DNA from: Streptomyces sp. Edi2
Lineage (GTDB): Bacteria; Actinomycetota; Actinomycetes; Streptomycetales; Streptomycetaceae
Assembly: GCF_040253635.1 (NCBI RefSeq)
Contig: NZ_JBEJGX010000003.1
Location: forward strand, 5,729,501 to 5,793,500
DNA: 64,000 bases
Direction of reading: 5' to 3'
Below, one piece after another: positions 52,885-60,456 of this stretch. The notes under the pieces were generated by a model. That model did no database searches and was not told where the DNA came from. It worked only from the letters and a program-made list of their open reading frames with translations. Numbering within the stretch: the stretch's first letter is position 1; the number at the start of each line of letters is the position of its first letter. Position numbers and translations under genes: made by a program.

Positions 52885-53319
52885 TCAGGCAGCGTCGTCG
52901 CGGGTGCGGCGGACCGAGTAGCTGACCAGCCCGGCGCCGAGCGCGAGACAGGCGGCGCCGCCGATCACGTACGGCGTGGTGTCCGGGCTGCCGGTGTCGG
53001 CGAGGAGGTGCGGCCGGGTGCCGGTGGAGCCGCCGTCGTCGGCGTCGGAGACCGCTCCGGTGCCCGTGCCCGTCCCGGAGCCGGTGCCCGTGCCGCTGTG
53101 GTGCGGGGTGGTCGTCGTGGAACCGCCGCCGGGGCCCGCTGCCGCCCTGCTGCTCAGCCGGTCGGCCAGGCCGGGACCGGTCGCGGCGGATGCCGTCCGC
53201 AGACCGGAATCTGTCGCTCCGTCATGTCCCGCGCTCGCATTGGCGGAGGGGACGAACCACAGGGCGAACAGTACCGATCCCGCGGCTGCGGCGGTCAGCA
53301 GTGGACGTCGTGCGGTCAC
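52885..53319 (-). CDS. Cell-wall-anchored protein with a LADTG sortase signal
   Basis: 144 residues from GTG 53319 (GGGGGA upstream). Signal peptide (RRPLLTAAAAGSVLFALWFVPSANASA), a Ser/Thr/Gly-rich stalk with repeated GTG units (GTGTGSGTGTGTG), then LADTGS, a hydrophobic segment (VIGGAACLALGAGLVSYSV) and RRTRDD. LAxTG is the motif cut by class E sortases of Streptomyces, which anchor long chaplins. The short mature part suggests a surface stalk or spacer protein. Confidence 0.85.
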   Translation of the reverse strand: MTARRPLLTAAAAGSVLFALWFVPSANASAGHDGATDSGLRTASAATGPGLADRLSSRAAAGPGGGSTTTTPHHSGTGTGSGTGTGTGAVSDADDGGSTGTRPHLLADTGSPDTTPYVIGGAACLALGAGLVSYSVRRTRDDAA

Positions 53320-53428
53320 GGAAGCGATCCCCCTTGTGGGTTCGGCGAATTGGCCGTTGACCTCAGATGTTAGTGACCGCCGCGGGTCGCGGGGAAGTCA
53401 GGACCCGTCCATGCCTAACCTCCGTGCT

Positions 53429-53767
53429 ATGAGCAATGGTGAGACATCACGTTTTGTGCGCCTTCATGTGGAACTGATCATGGAGGTTGCCGACGCCCCG
53501 CAGCTGACCGGCGCGGCCCTCGATCACATCAACGGCGACCCGTCGCTGCCCGACGAGGAGCGCAGACAGTCCCTGGAGACGGTCAAGGAGGATCCGGCGG
53601 AGGCACTGGCCCACCTGATCGATCCGTTCGACCTCGTCTCCTCGGTGCCGGGCACCGAACTGGCCCAGGCCTCGTGGAGCAGTGAGGAGCTGACCGACTA
53701 CGACCCCGACGCCGAGTGGAACGCGGCGGAGTGGGATCTGGCGGACGACGCGGACGGGGAGGGCTGA
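53429..53767 (+). CDS. Conserved acidic hypothetical protein
   Basis: 112 residues, very acidic C-terminus (LTDYDPDAEWNAAEWDLADDADGEG). No known motif; ELIMEVADAPQLTGAALDHINGD looks helical. TAACCT (53416-53421) lies seven bases before the ATG, so a leaderless mRNA is likely. Divergent from the LADTG protein gene and followed by a strong terminator. Function unknown. Confidence 0.75.
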   Translation: MSNGETSRFVRLHVELIMEVADAPQLTGAALDHINGDPSLPDEERRQSLETVKEDPAEALAHLIDPFDLVSSVPGTELAQASWSSEELTDYDPDAEWNAAEWDLADDADGEG

Positions 53768-53800
53768 CCGCCGCACCTCGTCCCGCCGCCCGAACCCATA

Positions 53801-53835
53801 GGGCCCCCGTACGGCTGCGCGCCGTACGGGGGCCC
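53801..53835 (+). terminator. Strong terminator after the acidic hypothetical gene
   Basis: A 15-bp perfect stem (GGGCCCCCGTACGGC with its complement) and a 5-base loop. Confidence 0.92.
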
Positions 53836-54175
53836 ATGACGTGGCCGGTGTGGCCGATGCCGGGGTGTGGCTGGTGTGACCGGTGTGGCTGTCGGCTGCC
53901 GGGTAGCCCGGCAGCCCGGCACATCGGCAGTCGGGCGGTCCAGCAGGTCGGTAGTCCAGCAGGTCCGGCACGTCCGACTTCGGACTGTGTGTGCCCTGTG
54001 ACCGATCTACGGGCATAAGTGGCCTTCCCCACACTTCATGGAGGCATGGAACGGGTGAAACGGAAAAGGCGTTTATATGGCGTCGGCAGGAATGCCTACG
54101 TCCGGATATGCCTGCGTTCAGTTGGCAGCTCGCTCGGGGAATGATGCGAAATCGGTAGTTACGGAGATGCGTGTG
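53836..54175. other. Spacer with hairpins upstream of the L,D-transpeptidase gene
   Basis: GCCGGTGTGGC-like short repeats (53840-53890) and a CTGCCGGG-TA-GCCCGGCAG hairpin (53898-53916) precede an AT-richer stretch (54030-54120) that probably contains the promoter. No gene seen. Confidence 0.5.
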
Positions 54176-55447
54176 ATGACGGACAGCCAGCGCCGGAAGG
54201 GGCTCATAGCCAGCGCCACGCTGCTCGGGGGCGTACTCACGCTCGCAGCGTGTGGCGGCAGCACAGCAGCTGACCAAGGCGACGGCGGCGCTGACGGGCC
54301 CCGGCACGAGAACACCCAGCAGGTGGACGAGGCGGCCGCGAAGGACGCCTCGCAAGCCAAGATCAAAATTCTGCCGGAGGACGGCGCGACCGGTGCCGGC
54401 GTCAACAACGACGCCAAGGTCACGGTCAGTGCCGGAAAGCTCACCGACGTCACCCTGACCTCGGCCGAGTCCAAGCAGAAGGTCGGCGGAACCCTCTCCG
54501 CCGACGGCACCTCCTGGAAGCCGGACAAGGCGCTGGACCGCTCGACGAAGTACAAGGTCACCGCGCATGCGAAGGACTCCCGCGGGCGCACGGCCGTGGA
54601 GAACTCCAGCTTCACCACCGTCGCCCCGGAGAACAGCTTCGTCGGGAACTTCACGCCGGAGAACGGCTCGACCGTCGGCGTCGGTATGCCGGTGTCGATC
54701 AAGTTCGACAAGCCGGTCAAGAACAAGGCCGCCGTCCAGTCCGCGATCAAGGTCGCGTCCAGCAGCAACCAGCAGATCGTCGGCCACTGGTTCGGTGACA
54801 AGCGGCTGGACTTCCGCCCCCAGGAGTACTGGAAGGCGCACTCCAAGGTCACCTTGAAGCTCGGTCTCGACGGTGTCGAGGCGTCGCCGGGCGTCAAGGG
54901 CATCCAGAACAAGACGGTCAGTTTCAACGTCGGTCACTCGCAGGTCAGCACCCTCGACTCCGCGGAGCACGTGATGTACGTGGTGCGGGACGGCGAGCTC
55001 ATCCAGACCCTCCCGGTCTCGGCCGGCAGCGACGACCATGCGACCTACAACGGCCAGATGGTCATCTCCGAGCGGTTCGAGCAGACCCGGATGGACGGCT
55101 CGACCGTCGGCTTCAAGAAGAAGGACGGCAAGGGCGAGTACGACATCCCCGATGTGCCGCACGCCCAGCGCCTGTCGGACTCCGGCACCTTCATCCACGG
55201 CAACTACTGGGGCAAGGGCGTCTTCGGCAAGGCCAACACCAGCCACGGCTGCATCGGCCTGGAGGACGCCAAGGGCGCCAAGGACCCGAAGACGCCCGGC
55301 GCGTGGTTCTACAACAACTCGCAGATCGGCGACGTGGTGGACGTCGTCAACTCGCCTGACCAGACCGTCAAGCCGGACAACGGCCTGAACGGCTGGAACA
55401 TGGACTGGTCGCAGTGGGTGACCGGCAGTGCGGTGCCGGTGCAGTAG
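54176..55447 (+). CDS. L,D-transpeptidase lipoprotein
   Basis: 423 residues from ATG 54176 (GGAG eight bases upstream). Lipobox LTLAACGG with Cys26; two Ig-like domains (residues about 70-170 and 175-270); YkuD catalytic domain with HGNYWGKGVFGKANTSHGCIGL, nucleophile Cys359. Such enzymes form 3-3 cross-links in peptidoglycan and are carbapenem-sensitive. The Ig-Ig-YkuD layout matches actinobacterial LdtMt2-like proteins. Monocistronic. Confidence 0.94.
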   Translation: MTDSQRRKGLIASATLLGGVLTLAACGGSTAADQGDGGADGPRHENTQQVDEAAAKDASQAKIKILPEDGATGAGVNNDAKVTVSAGKLTDVTLTSAESKQKVGGTLSADGTSWKPDKALDRSTKYKVTAHAKDSRGRTAVENSSFTTVAPENSFVGNFTPENGSTVGVGMPVSIKFDKPVKNKAAVQSAIKVASSSNQQIVGHWFGDKRLDFRPQEYWKAHSKVTLKLGLDGVEASPGVKGIQNKTVSFNVGHSQVSTLDSAEHVMYVVRDGELIQTLPVSAGSDDHATYNGQMVISERFEQTRMDGSTVGFKKKDGKGEYDIPDVPHAQRLSDSGTFIHGNYWGKGVFGKANTSHGCIGLEDAKGAKDPKTPGAWFYNNSQIGDVVDVVNSPDQTVKPDNGLNGWNMDWSQWVTGSAVPVQ

Positions 55448-55777
55448 TCCGGACTGGCCTGCTGCCCGGCTGCCCGGCATTCCGGTTGTCCGGCAGTCGG
55501 GCATTCCGGCTGCCCGACGTGGGACGGCTGGACAGCCGGTGGTGATTCCGCCATGAAGTGACCGACGCCCGGTGGCGCCCCGATCAGGGCACCACCGGGC
55601 GTCGTGGTGGCTGCGCGGAGGCCCCGCCGCCGACCATCACCGCGATGCGGGCCAAACCCACCGTGGTGCGGGCCCCGAACCACCGGGAGGTGGGCCCCGA
55701 ACCACCGCGATGCGGGCCCCAGCCACCGCCCAGCCACCGGGACGCGGGCCCCGAGGCGCCCTCCGTACAGTGAGCGG
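55448..55777. repeat. Repeat-rich spacer before the DUF2786 gene
   Basis: 55450-55540 holds GCTGCCCGGC/CATTCCGG-type repeats; 55640-55760 holds four copies of a degenerate GCGGGCCCCGAACCACCG unit of 20-25 bp. TACAGT (55766-55771) lies six bases before the GTG of the next gene and can be its -10. Confidence 0.6.
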
Positions 55778-57211
55778 GTGAGTGAGCGCAGGAGCAAGGG
55801 ACGCGGGAGCGACGGGCGCGGGAGCGAGGGACGCGGAAGCAAGGGACGCCGGAGCGAAGGACCCGGTGGGCCGTCGTCGGCGGACGCGGCTCGTGAACTG
55901 GTCGGGCAGGTGCTCGGCAGCGTCCGCTACGCGCCGGACGGTGCGCAGGCCGAGGACGCTATCGAGGCGGGCGCCTCGATGCTGGCCGCGGCCGAGGCCG
56001 GCTGGGAGGCGGTGAGCGCGGCGGTGGTCGCCGCCGCCGTGGCGGGCGTGCGGCAGTGCTGGGCGGGTGGCTGGCAGCCCGCCGACCTGGAGCGGATCGT
56101 CCGACGGGACGCATCCGGCACATCAGTCACATCCGGCGCATCCGACGCCTCCCTGGTGGCCGTGGTCGTCGACGCCGTCGCGGCCGACGCGGCCCGGCCG
56201 CCGGCCCCGCGGCCTGTCCGGGACACCCGCTGGGCCGAGCAGCTGCGGCAGCTCGGTGCCGAGGTCTGGTGGGCGTCCGACGCCGGCTACCTCGACGCAC
56301 TGGCCAAGCGCCGCCGCGCCTCCCGCTTCGAGACCGCGTACGACCTACTGACGGCGCTGCGCGCGCTCGCCCGCCTGCCCCGAATCACCCCGCTGCCGGC
56401 CCCGCCGCAGCCCGGCCGGGGAAACGGCCCGGCCGGCGCCGCCGCCTCACGTGCCCTCGGGCGGATCCGCGGGCTGCTCGCCAAGGCCGAGGCGACCGAC
56501 TACGCCGAGGAGGCGGAGGCGCTGTCCGCCAAGGCACAGAAGCTGATGGCCCGGCACAGCATCGACGAGGCGCTGCTCGACAGCGCCGCCGCAGCGGACG
56601 GGCAGGCCGGTGGCCCCTCCGCGGTCCGCATCGGCATCGAGGGCCCGTACGAACAGGCCAAGGCGCTGCTGCTCGACGCGGTGGCGGCCGCCAACCGCTG
56701 CCAGGCCGTCTGGGCCGCCGACGTCGGCTTCTCGACCCTCGTCGGCTTCGCGCCCGACCTGGAGGCGGCCGAGATGCTCTACACCTCGCTGCTGCTCCAG
56801 GCCACCGCCGCGATGCACCGCGCGGGCGACGACCACCATCGCGCTCTCAAGCAGCAGGAGCAGGACCGAGCTCCCAAGGAACGGGGCGGAACCCCCGTCG
56901 CCCGCGGCTCCCGCCGTACCCGGGACTTCCGCCAGACCTTCCTCGTCGCCTACGCCGCCCGCATCCGCGACCGGCTCGGGGCGGCCACCGCCGCGGCCAC
57001 GGCCGCCGCCACCGCCGAGTCCGCCGAAGCGGCCCCCGGCCTCCTCCCGGTCCTCGCCGCCCGCGAACTCGCCGTGGCACAGACCACCGGCGCCCTCTTC
57101 CCCGACACCGCCCCGGTCCGCCTCCGCGGCGTACGCGACGCGGACGGCTGGCACCAGGGCAGAGCGGCAGCGGACCGGGCACGACTGGGCGGGGGCGACG
57201 GGGAGGGGTGA
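55778..57211 (+). CDS. DUF2786-domain protein
   Basis: 477 residues from GTG 55778. The N-terminus is a low-complexity basic repeat (RGSDGRGSEGRGSKGRRSEG) from a 15-bp DNA repeat. A helical domain follows, then the DUF2786 motif SRALGRIRGLLAKAEATDYAEEAEALSAKAQKLMARHSID near residues 225-265 and a helical C-terminal domain with RRTRDFRQTFLVAYAARIRDRL. The domain occurs in bacterial and phage proteins of unknown role. Likely leaderless. Convergent with the response regulator. Confidence 0.8.
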   Translation: MSERRSKGRGSDGRGSEGRGSKGRRSEGPGGPSSADAARELVGQVLGSVRYAPDGAQAEDAIEAGASMLAAAEAGWEAVSAAVVAAAVAGVRQCWAGGWQPADLERIVRRDASGTSVTSGASDASLVAVVVDAVAADAARPPAPRPVRDTRWAEQLRQLGAEVWWASDAGYLDALAKRRRASRFETAYDLLTALRALARLPRITPLPAPPQPGRGNGPAGAAASRALGRIRGLLAKAEATDYAEEAEALSAKAQKLMARHSIDEALLDSAAAADGQAGGPSAVRIGIEGPYEQAKALLLDAVAAANRCQAVWAADVGFSTLVGFAPDLEAAEMLYTSLLLQATAAMHRAGDDHHRALKQQEQDRAPKERGGTPVARGSRRTRDFRQTFLVAYAARIRDRLGAATAAATAAATAESAEAAPGLLPVLAARELAVAQTTGALFPDTAPVRLRGVRDADGWHQGRAAADRARLGGGDGEG

Positions 57212-57283
57212 GCCACGACGAGGCTCCCGTACGCCCTCTACCTACGTGACCCGCGCGCCCCATACGCACGATCCGCGTGTCCG

Positions 57284-57925
57284 CTAAGACAGCAACCCGC
57301 GCTCCAGAGCCGTGATCACGGCCGCCGTGCGGTCCGACACCTCCAGCTTCTTGAAGGCACGCAGGAGATGGGTCTTCACCGTCGCCTCACCGATGAACAG
57401 CTCCCGGCCGATGTCGGCATTGGTCAGTCCCTGGCTGACCAGCCGCAGGACCTCGCACTCCCGGGCGGACAGCGGCGGCGGCTCCACCGCCCGCGCCCGG
57501 AACAGCTTGGTGGCCAGCGACGGGGTCAGCACGGTCGCCCCGCGCGCCGCGCCGTGGACGGCCTCGATCAGCTCGGCCCGGGAACTGCCCTTGAGGAGAT
57601 AGCCGGCCGCGCCCGCCTCCACGGCCCGCAGGATGTCGGAGTCGTCCTCGTAGGTGGTGACGATGACCACCTTGCTGCGCGGCGCCTGCCGCAGGATGTG
57701 CCCCGTCGCCGCGACCCCGTCCATCCCGCCCATCCGCAGGTCGAGCAGCACGACGTCCGGCAACAGCCGGGTCGCCAGCGTCACGGCTTCCTCGCCGGAG
57801 CCCGCCTGCCCCACCACGTCGATGCCCGGGTCGGACTCCAGGATCGCGCACAGGCCCTCGCGTACGACGGGGTGATCGTCGGCGAGCAGCACCCGCACCG
57901 CGACCGTGTCCTCAGCGCTCATCAT
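57284..57925 (-). CDS. NarL/FixJ-type response regulator
   Basis: 213 residues. Receiver with ADDH and phosphoacceptor Asp62 (VVLLDLRMGGMDG) and Lys in LLKGSS; C-terminal LuxR HTH (LSARECEVLRLVSQGLTNADIGRELFIGEATVKTHLLRAFKKLEVSDRTAAV). Its start overlaps the end of the sensor kinase by 14 bases. Likely to control the small membrane protein gene upstream (59743) or its own operon (inference). Confidence 0.94.
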   Translation of the reverse strand: MMSAEDTVAVRVLLADDHPVVREGLCAILESDPGIDVVGQAGSGEEAVTLATRLLPDVVLLDLRMGGMDGVAATGHILRQAPRSKVVIVTTYEDDSDILRAVEAGAAGYLLKGSSRAELIEAVHGAARGATVLTPSLATKLFRARAVEPPPLSARECEVLRLVSQGLTNADIGRELFIGEATVKTHLLRAFKKLEVSDRTAAVITALERGLLS

Positions 57926-59348
57926 CCGCCGCCTTCCCCCGATGCCCGGCCGCCCTGTCCACGGCCTCGTCCTCGGCCCCGGTCCCGTACGCGGTCTCCT
58001 CCCCGGTCCCGTACGCGGTCTCCTCCACGGCCCCGTACGCGGTCTCCTCCACGGGCACCGTCACCTCGACGGTGGTGCCCACCCCCGGCTCGCTCACCAC
58101 GCTCAGCACCCCACCGGTCTGTGCCACCCGCGCCGCCATGCCCCGCAGCCCGAAGCCCCCGCCGTCCCCCTGGCCCTGCCCCGCCGCACCGCGCTCCTGT
58201 TCCCTCCCGGCCGCTCCCGCTGCTGCCGTTCCCGCTGCCACTTCCGCCCCCGCCCCCGCCGCCGCATCGAACCCCTTGCCATCATCGGCAACACGGAGCA
58301 CGACCTGCCCCGCGTCGTACCGGAGCATCAGCTCCACCGCGCGGGCATCGGCGTGCTTGCGCACATTCGCCCCGGCCTCCTGTGCGGCACGCAGCAGTAC
58401 GACGTTGACCGCCATCGGCAGCGGCCGCTCGTCCCCCTCGACGGCGAACCGCACCAACAGCCCGCTCTCCGCGATCAGCCCGTCCGCCTGCCGCCGCAGC
58501 GCCTGCGCCAAGGAGCTCTCCTGCAGGGACGCGGGCGTCCGGTCGGCCACGAAGGCGCGCGCCTCGACCAGGCTCTCCTTGGCCACCCTCCCGACCAGCG
58601 CGAGGTGCTTCCGGGCGACGGCGGGGGCGCCCTCCACCTCCGAATCCGCGGCCTGCACCAGGCTGATGATGCTGGTCAGGCTCTGGGCGAGGGTGTCATG
58701 GATCTCCCGTGCCAGCCGCTCGCGTTCGGCGAAGATCCCGGCCTGGTGCGACAGGCGGGCCACCTGCTCGCGGTTCCGCCGCAGCTCCTCGATCAGTTCG
58801 GCGTGCTCCTTGTTCTGCCGTACGACGCGTTTGATCCACAGCCCGAGGAGTGCCGACAGGGCGATCCCGAGCAGCGACGCCAGCAGCACGAACAGCACGG
58901 TCGGGCCCGCGGCGCCGCCGCGCAGCCACAGGATCGTCACGGGGACGAGATTGCCGAGAACGCCGGCCACCAGCGCCGGCCTGGTCGCCAGACTCATCAT
59001 CAGCATCGGGATGAGGGCGAACAGCGCGAAAGAGCTCATCAGATCGACGGCAGTGGCGACCCCGAACAGCACGAAGAGTCCGACGGGGAAGACGATGTTC
59101 CGCCGGTCGCTCTCATGACGCAGCATCAACGGCCGCCCGAGCCCCGCATACCAGGGCACGATCAGCGTCAGCGCGGCGATGGCGATTACCCGGCCGCCCT
59201 CCGGGACCCCGGAAACCTCGGAACCCGCAGAGGCCCCGGAGGCGAACAGCAGCCCCGTGGTGACCAGGTAGCAGATCACGAAGTAGCTGTCCCACAGCCC
59301 GAACCAGCGCACCCGCGCCTCGGGCGCGTGCCGCGCCTCAGCCGTCAC
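57912..59348 (-). CDS. NarL-class sensor histidine kinase
   Basis: 478 residues from GTG 59348 with AGGGGGAC upstream. About five to six membrane segments (20-165), coiled coil (175-200), HisKA_3 with His217 in REIHDTLAQ, and a HATPase with NVRKHADA and VADDGKGFD. An Ala/Gly-rich insert lies before GFGLRGMAARV. The C-terminus has three EETAYG(T/A)(G/V) repeats from a 24-bp DNA repeat, followed by an acidic tail. Confidence 0.92.
   Translation of the reverse strand: MTAEARHAPEARVRWFGLWDSYFVICYLVTTGLLFASGASAGSEVSGVPEGGRVIAIAALTLIVPWYAGLGRPLMLRHESDRRNIVFPVGLFVLFGVATAVDLMSSFALFALIPMLMMSLATRPALVAGVLGNLVPVTILWLRGGAAGPTVLFVLLASLLGIALSALLGLWIKRVVRQNKEHAELIEELRRNREQVARLSHQAGIFAERERLAREIHDTLAQSLTSIISLVQAADSEVEGAPAVARKHLALVGRVAKESLVEARAFVADRTPASLQESSLAQALRRQADGLIAESGLLVRFAVEGDERPLPMAVNVVLLRAAQEAGANVRKHADARAVELMLRYDAGQVVLRVADDGKGFDAAAGAGAEVAAGTAAAGAAGREQERGAAGQGQGDGGGFGLRGMAARVAQTGGVLSVVSEPGVGTTVEVTVPVEETAYGAVEETAYGTGEETAYGTGAEDEAVDRAAGHRGKAADDER
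57981..58052. repeat. Three exact-length 24-bp tandem repeats in the kinase C-terminus
   Basis: Units begin at 57981, 58005 and 58029 (CCGTACGCGGTCTCCTCC core), giving three EETAYG repeats. Copy number can change without breaking the frame. Confidence 0.85.
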
Positions 59349-59350
59349 CG

Positions 59351-59384
59351 TGTCCCCCTGGATACCACTGTGTCCCCCTGGATA
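59351..59384. repeat. Direct repeat TGTCCCCCTGGATA over the kinase ribosome-binding site
   Basis: Copies at 59351-59364 and 59371-59384, 20 bases apart, each supplying an AGGGGGACA Shine-Dalgarno-like sequence on the minus strand. Confidence 0.65.
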
Positions 59385-59742
59385 TGAGCACCGCGCACCT
59401 GGAAGCGGGTGCGGCCGCGCGCCCAGTCCTATCACCCTGCTCCCGGTGCCGCGCTGTCCACCGACCGGTGGACAGCCGAATCCACCGGTCGGTCGTCCCG
59501 CAGCAACCTGCCTTCCCCATAACGTCGTTGATGCCCCCTCCGCGGACCTCGGAGAAGACCCAGGGAAAGGCCTAGGACAAGACCCCGGAAAGGCCTCGGG
59601 AAAGGCCCCGGACAGGTCCCTGGACAGGAACGGGGAAGAGAATCCGCAGACCGTCGGGAATTCCCGCAAGGGGAACCCTCCGAACCGCAGCGCACCCGCC
59701 GAGCAAGAGAATTCGCAGCACCGCAGAAAGGCCCGGATTTCC
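59385..59742. other. Divergent spacer upstream of the small membrane protein
   Basis: ACCGACCGGTGGA (59459-59471) and CCACCGGTCGGT (59479-59490) form an interrupted inverted repeat suited to a response-regulator site. 59560-59640 has AAGACCCCGGAAAGGCC-type tandem units of about 15 bp. No gene seen. Confidence 0.5.
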
Positions 59743-60294
59743 ATGGACCACCTGAGTCAGTTCGCCGCTGCTCTCATCGCCAGCGCCACCATCCTCACCA
59801 TCATCCTGGCGACCGACCTGGGCCGCCGCCGGGTCACCAACATGCGCATGCTGCGCTCCGTGATAGCGGTCGGCATCATCATTCCGCTCTTCGTGCACTC
59901 CTTCCCGACGTCCGGGAACGCGCCTTCATTTCAGCTCATAGGCTGTGGCGTGGGCGTGATCTGCGGCCTGATCGCCGGCGTACTTCTCCCCGCGCACCGC
60001 GGCAGTGACGGCCAGATCTACACCACCGGCGGATTCGGCTACGCCCTGGTCTGGGTCGTCCTTTCCTCCGCCCGCGTCCTTTTCGCCTACGGTGCCGAGC
60101 ACTGGTTCGCCGAAGGCCTGATCCGCTTCAGCATCGAAAACCAGCTCAGCGGCCCCGATGTCTACGCCAATGCCTTTGTCTTCATGTCACTCGCCATGGT
60201 TCTCACCCGGACCGCGGTCCTCGTGACAAAGCGCCGCCGTATCCGTCACGCGGCCACCGACCCGGCAGCCACGGAGCAGCCGGCTGCGGTCTGA
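59743..60294 (+). CDS. Hypothetical membrane protein next to the two-component system
   Basis: 183 residues from ATG 59743. Five hydrophobic segments (FAAALIASATILTIILA, LRSVIAVGIIIPLFVHSF, LIGCGVGVICGLIAGVLL, GGFGYALVWVVLSSARVLFAY, VFMSLAMVLTRTAVLV) and a basic tail. It resembles DUF1453/CcdC-like membrane proteins in layout, but I am not certain of the family. Divergent from the sensor kinase and a likely target of the response regulator. Confidence 0.72.
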   Translation: MDHLSQFAAALIASATILTIILATDLGRRRVTNMRMLRSVIAVGIIIPLFVHSFPTSGNAPSFQLIGCGVGVICGLIAGVLLPAHRGSDGQIYTTGGFGYALVWVVLSSARVLFAYGAEHWFAEGLIRFSIENQLSGPDVYANAFVFMSLAMVLTRTAVLVTKRRRIRHAATDPAATEQPAAV

Positions 60295-60456
60295 CGGCTC
60301 CCCTTTCCCCCGCCGCCGCTCGCAGCGTCCTTCTGTGCTCCATTGCCGGCTGATTGAACGCACACCTCCGGTTGGCCGTACAGATAGCGACGGCGCCGAC
60401 CTCCCGAGTCCGGTCCGCCGCGCCACCACCGGGCCTCGCACGGAAGGACCTTCGGG

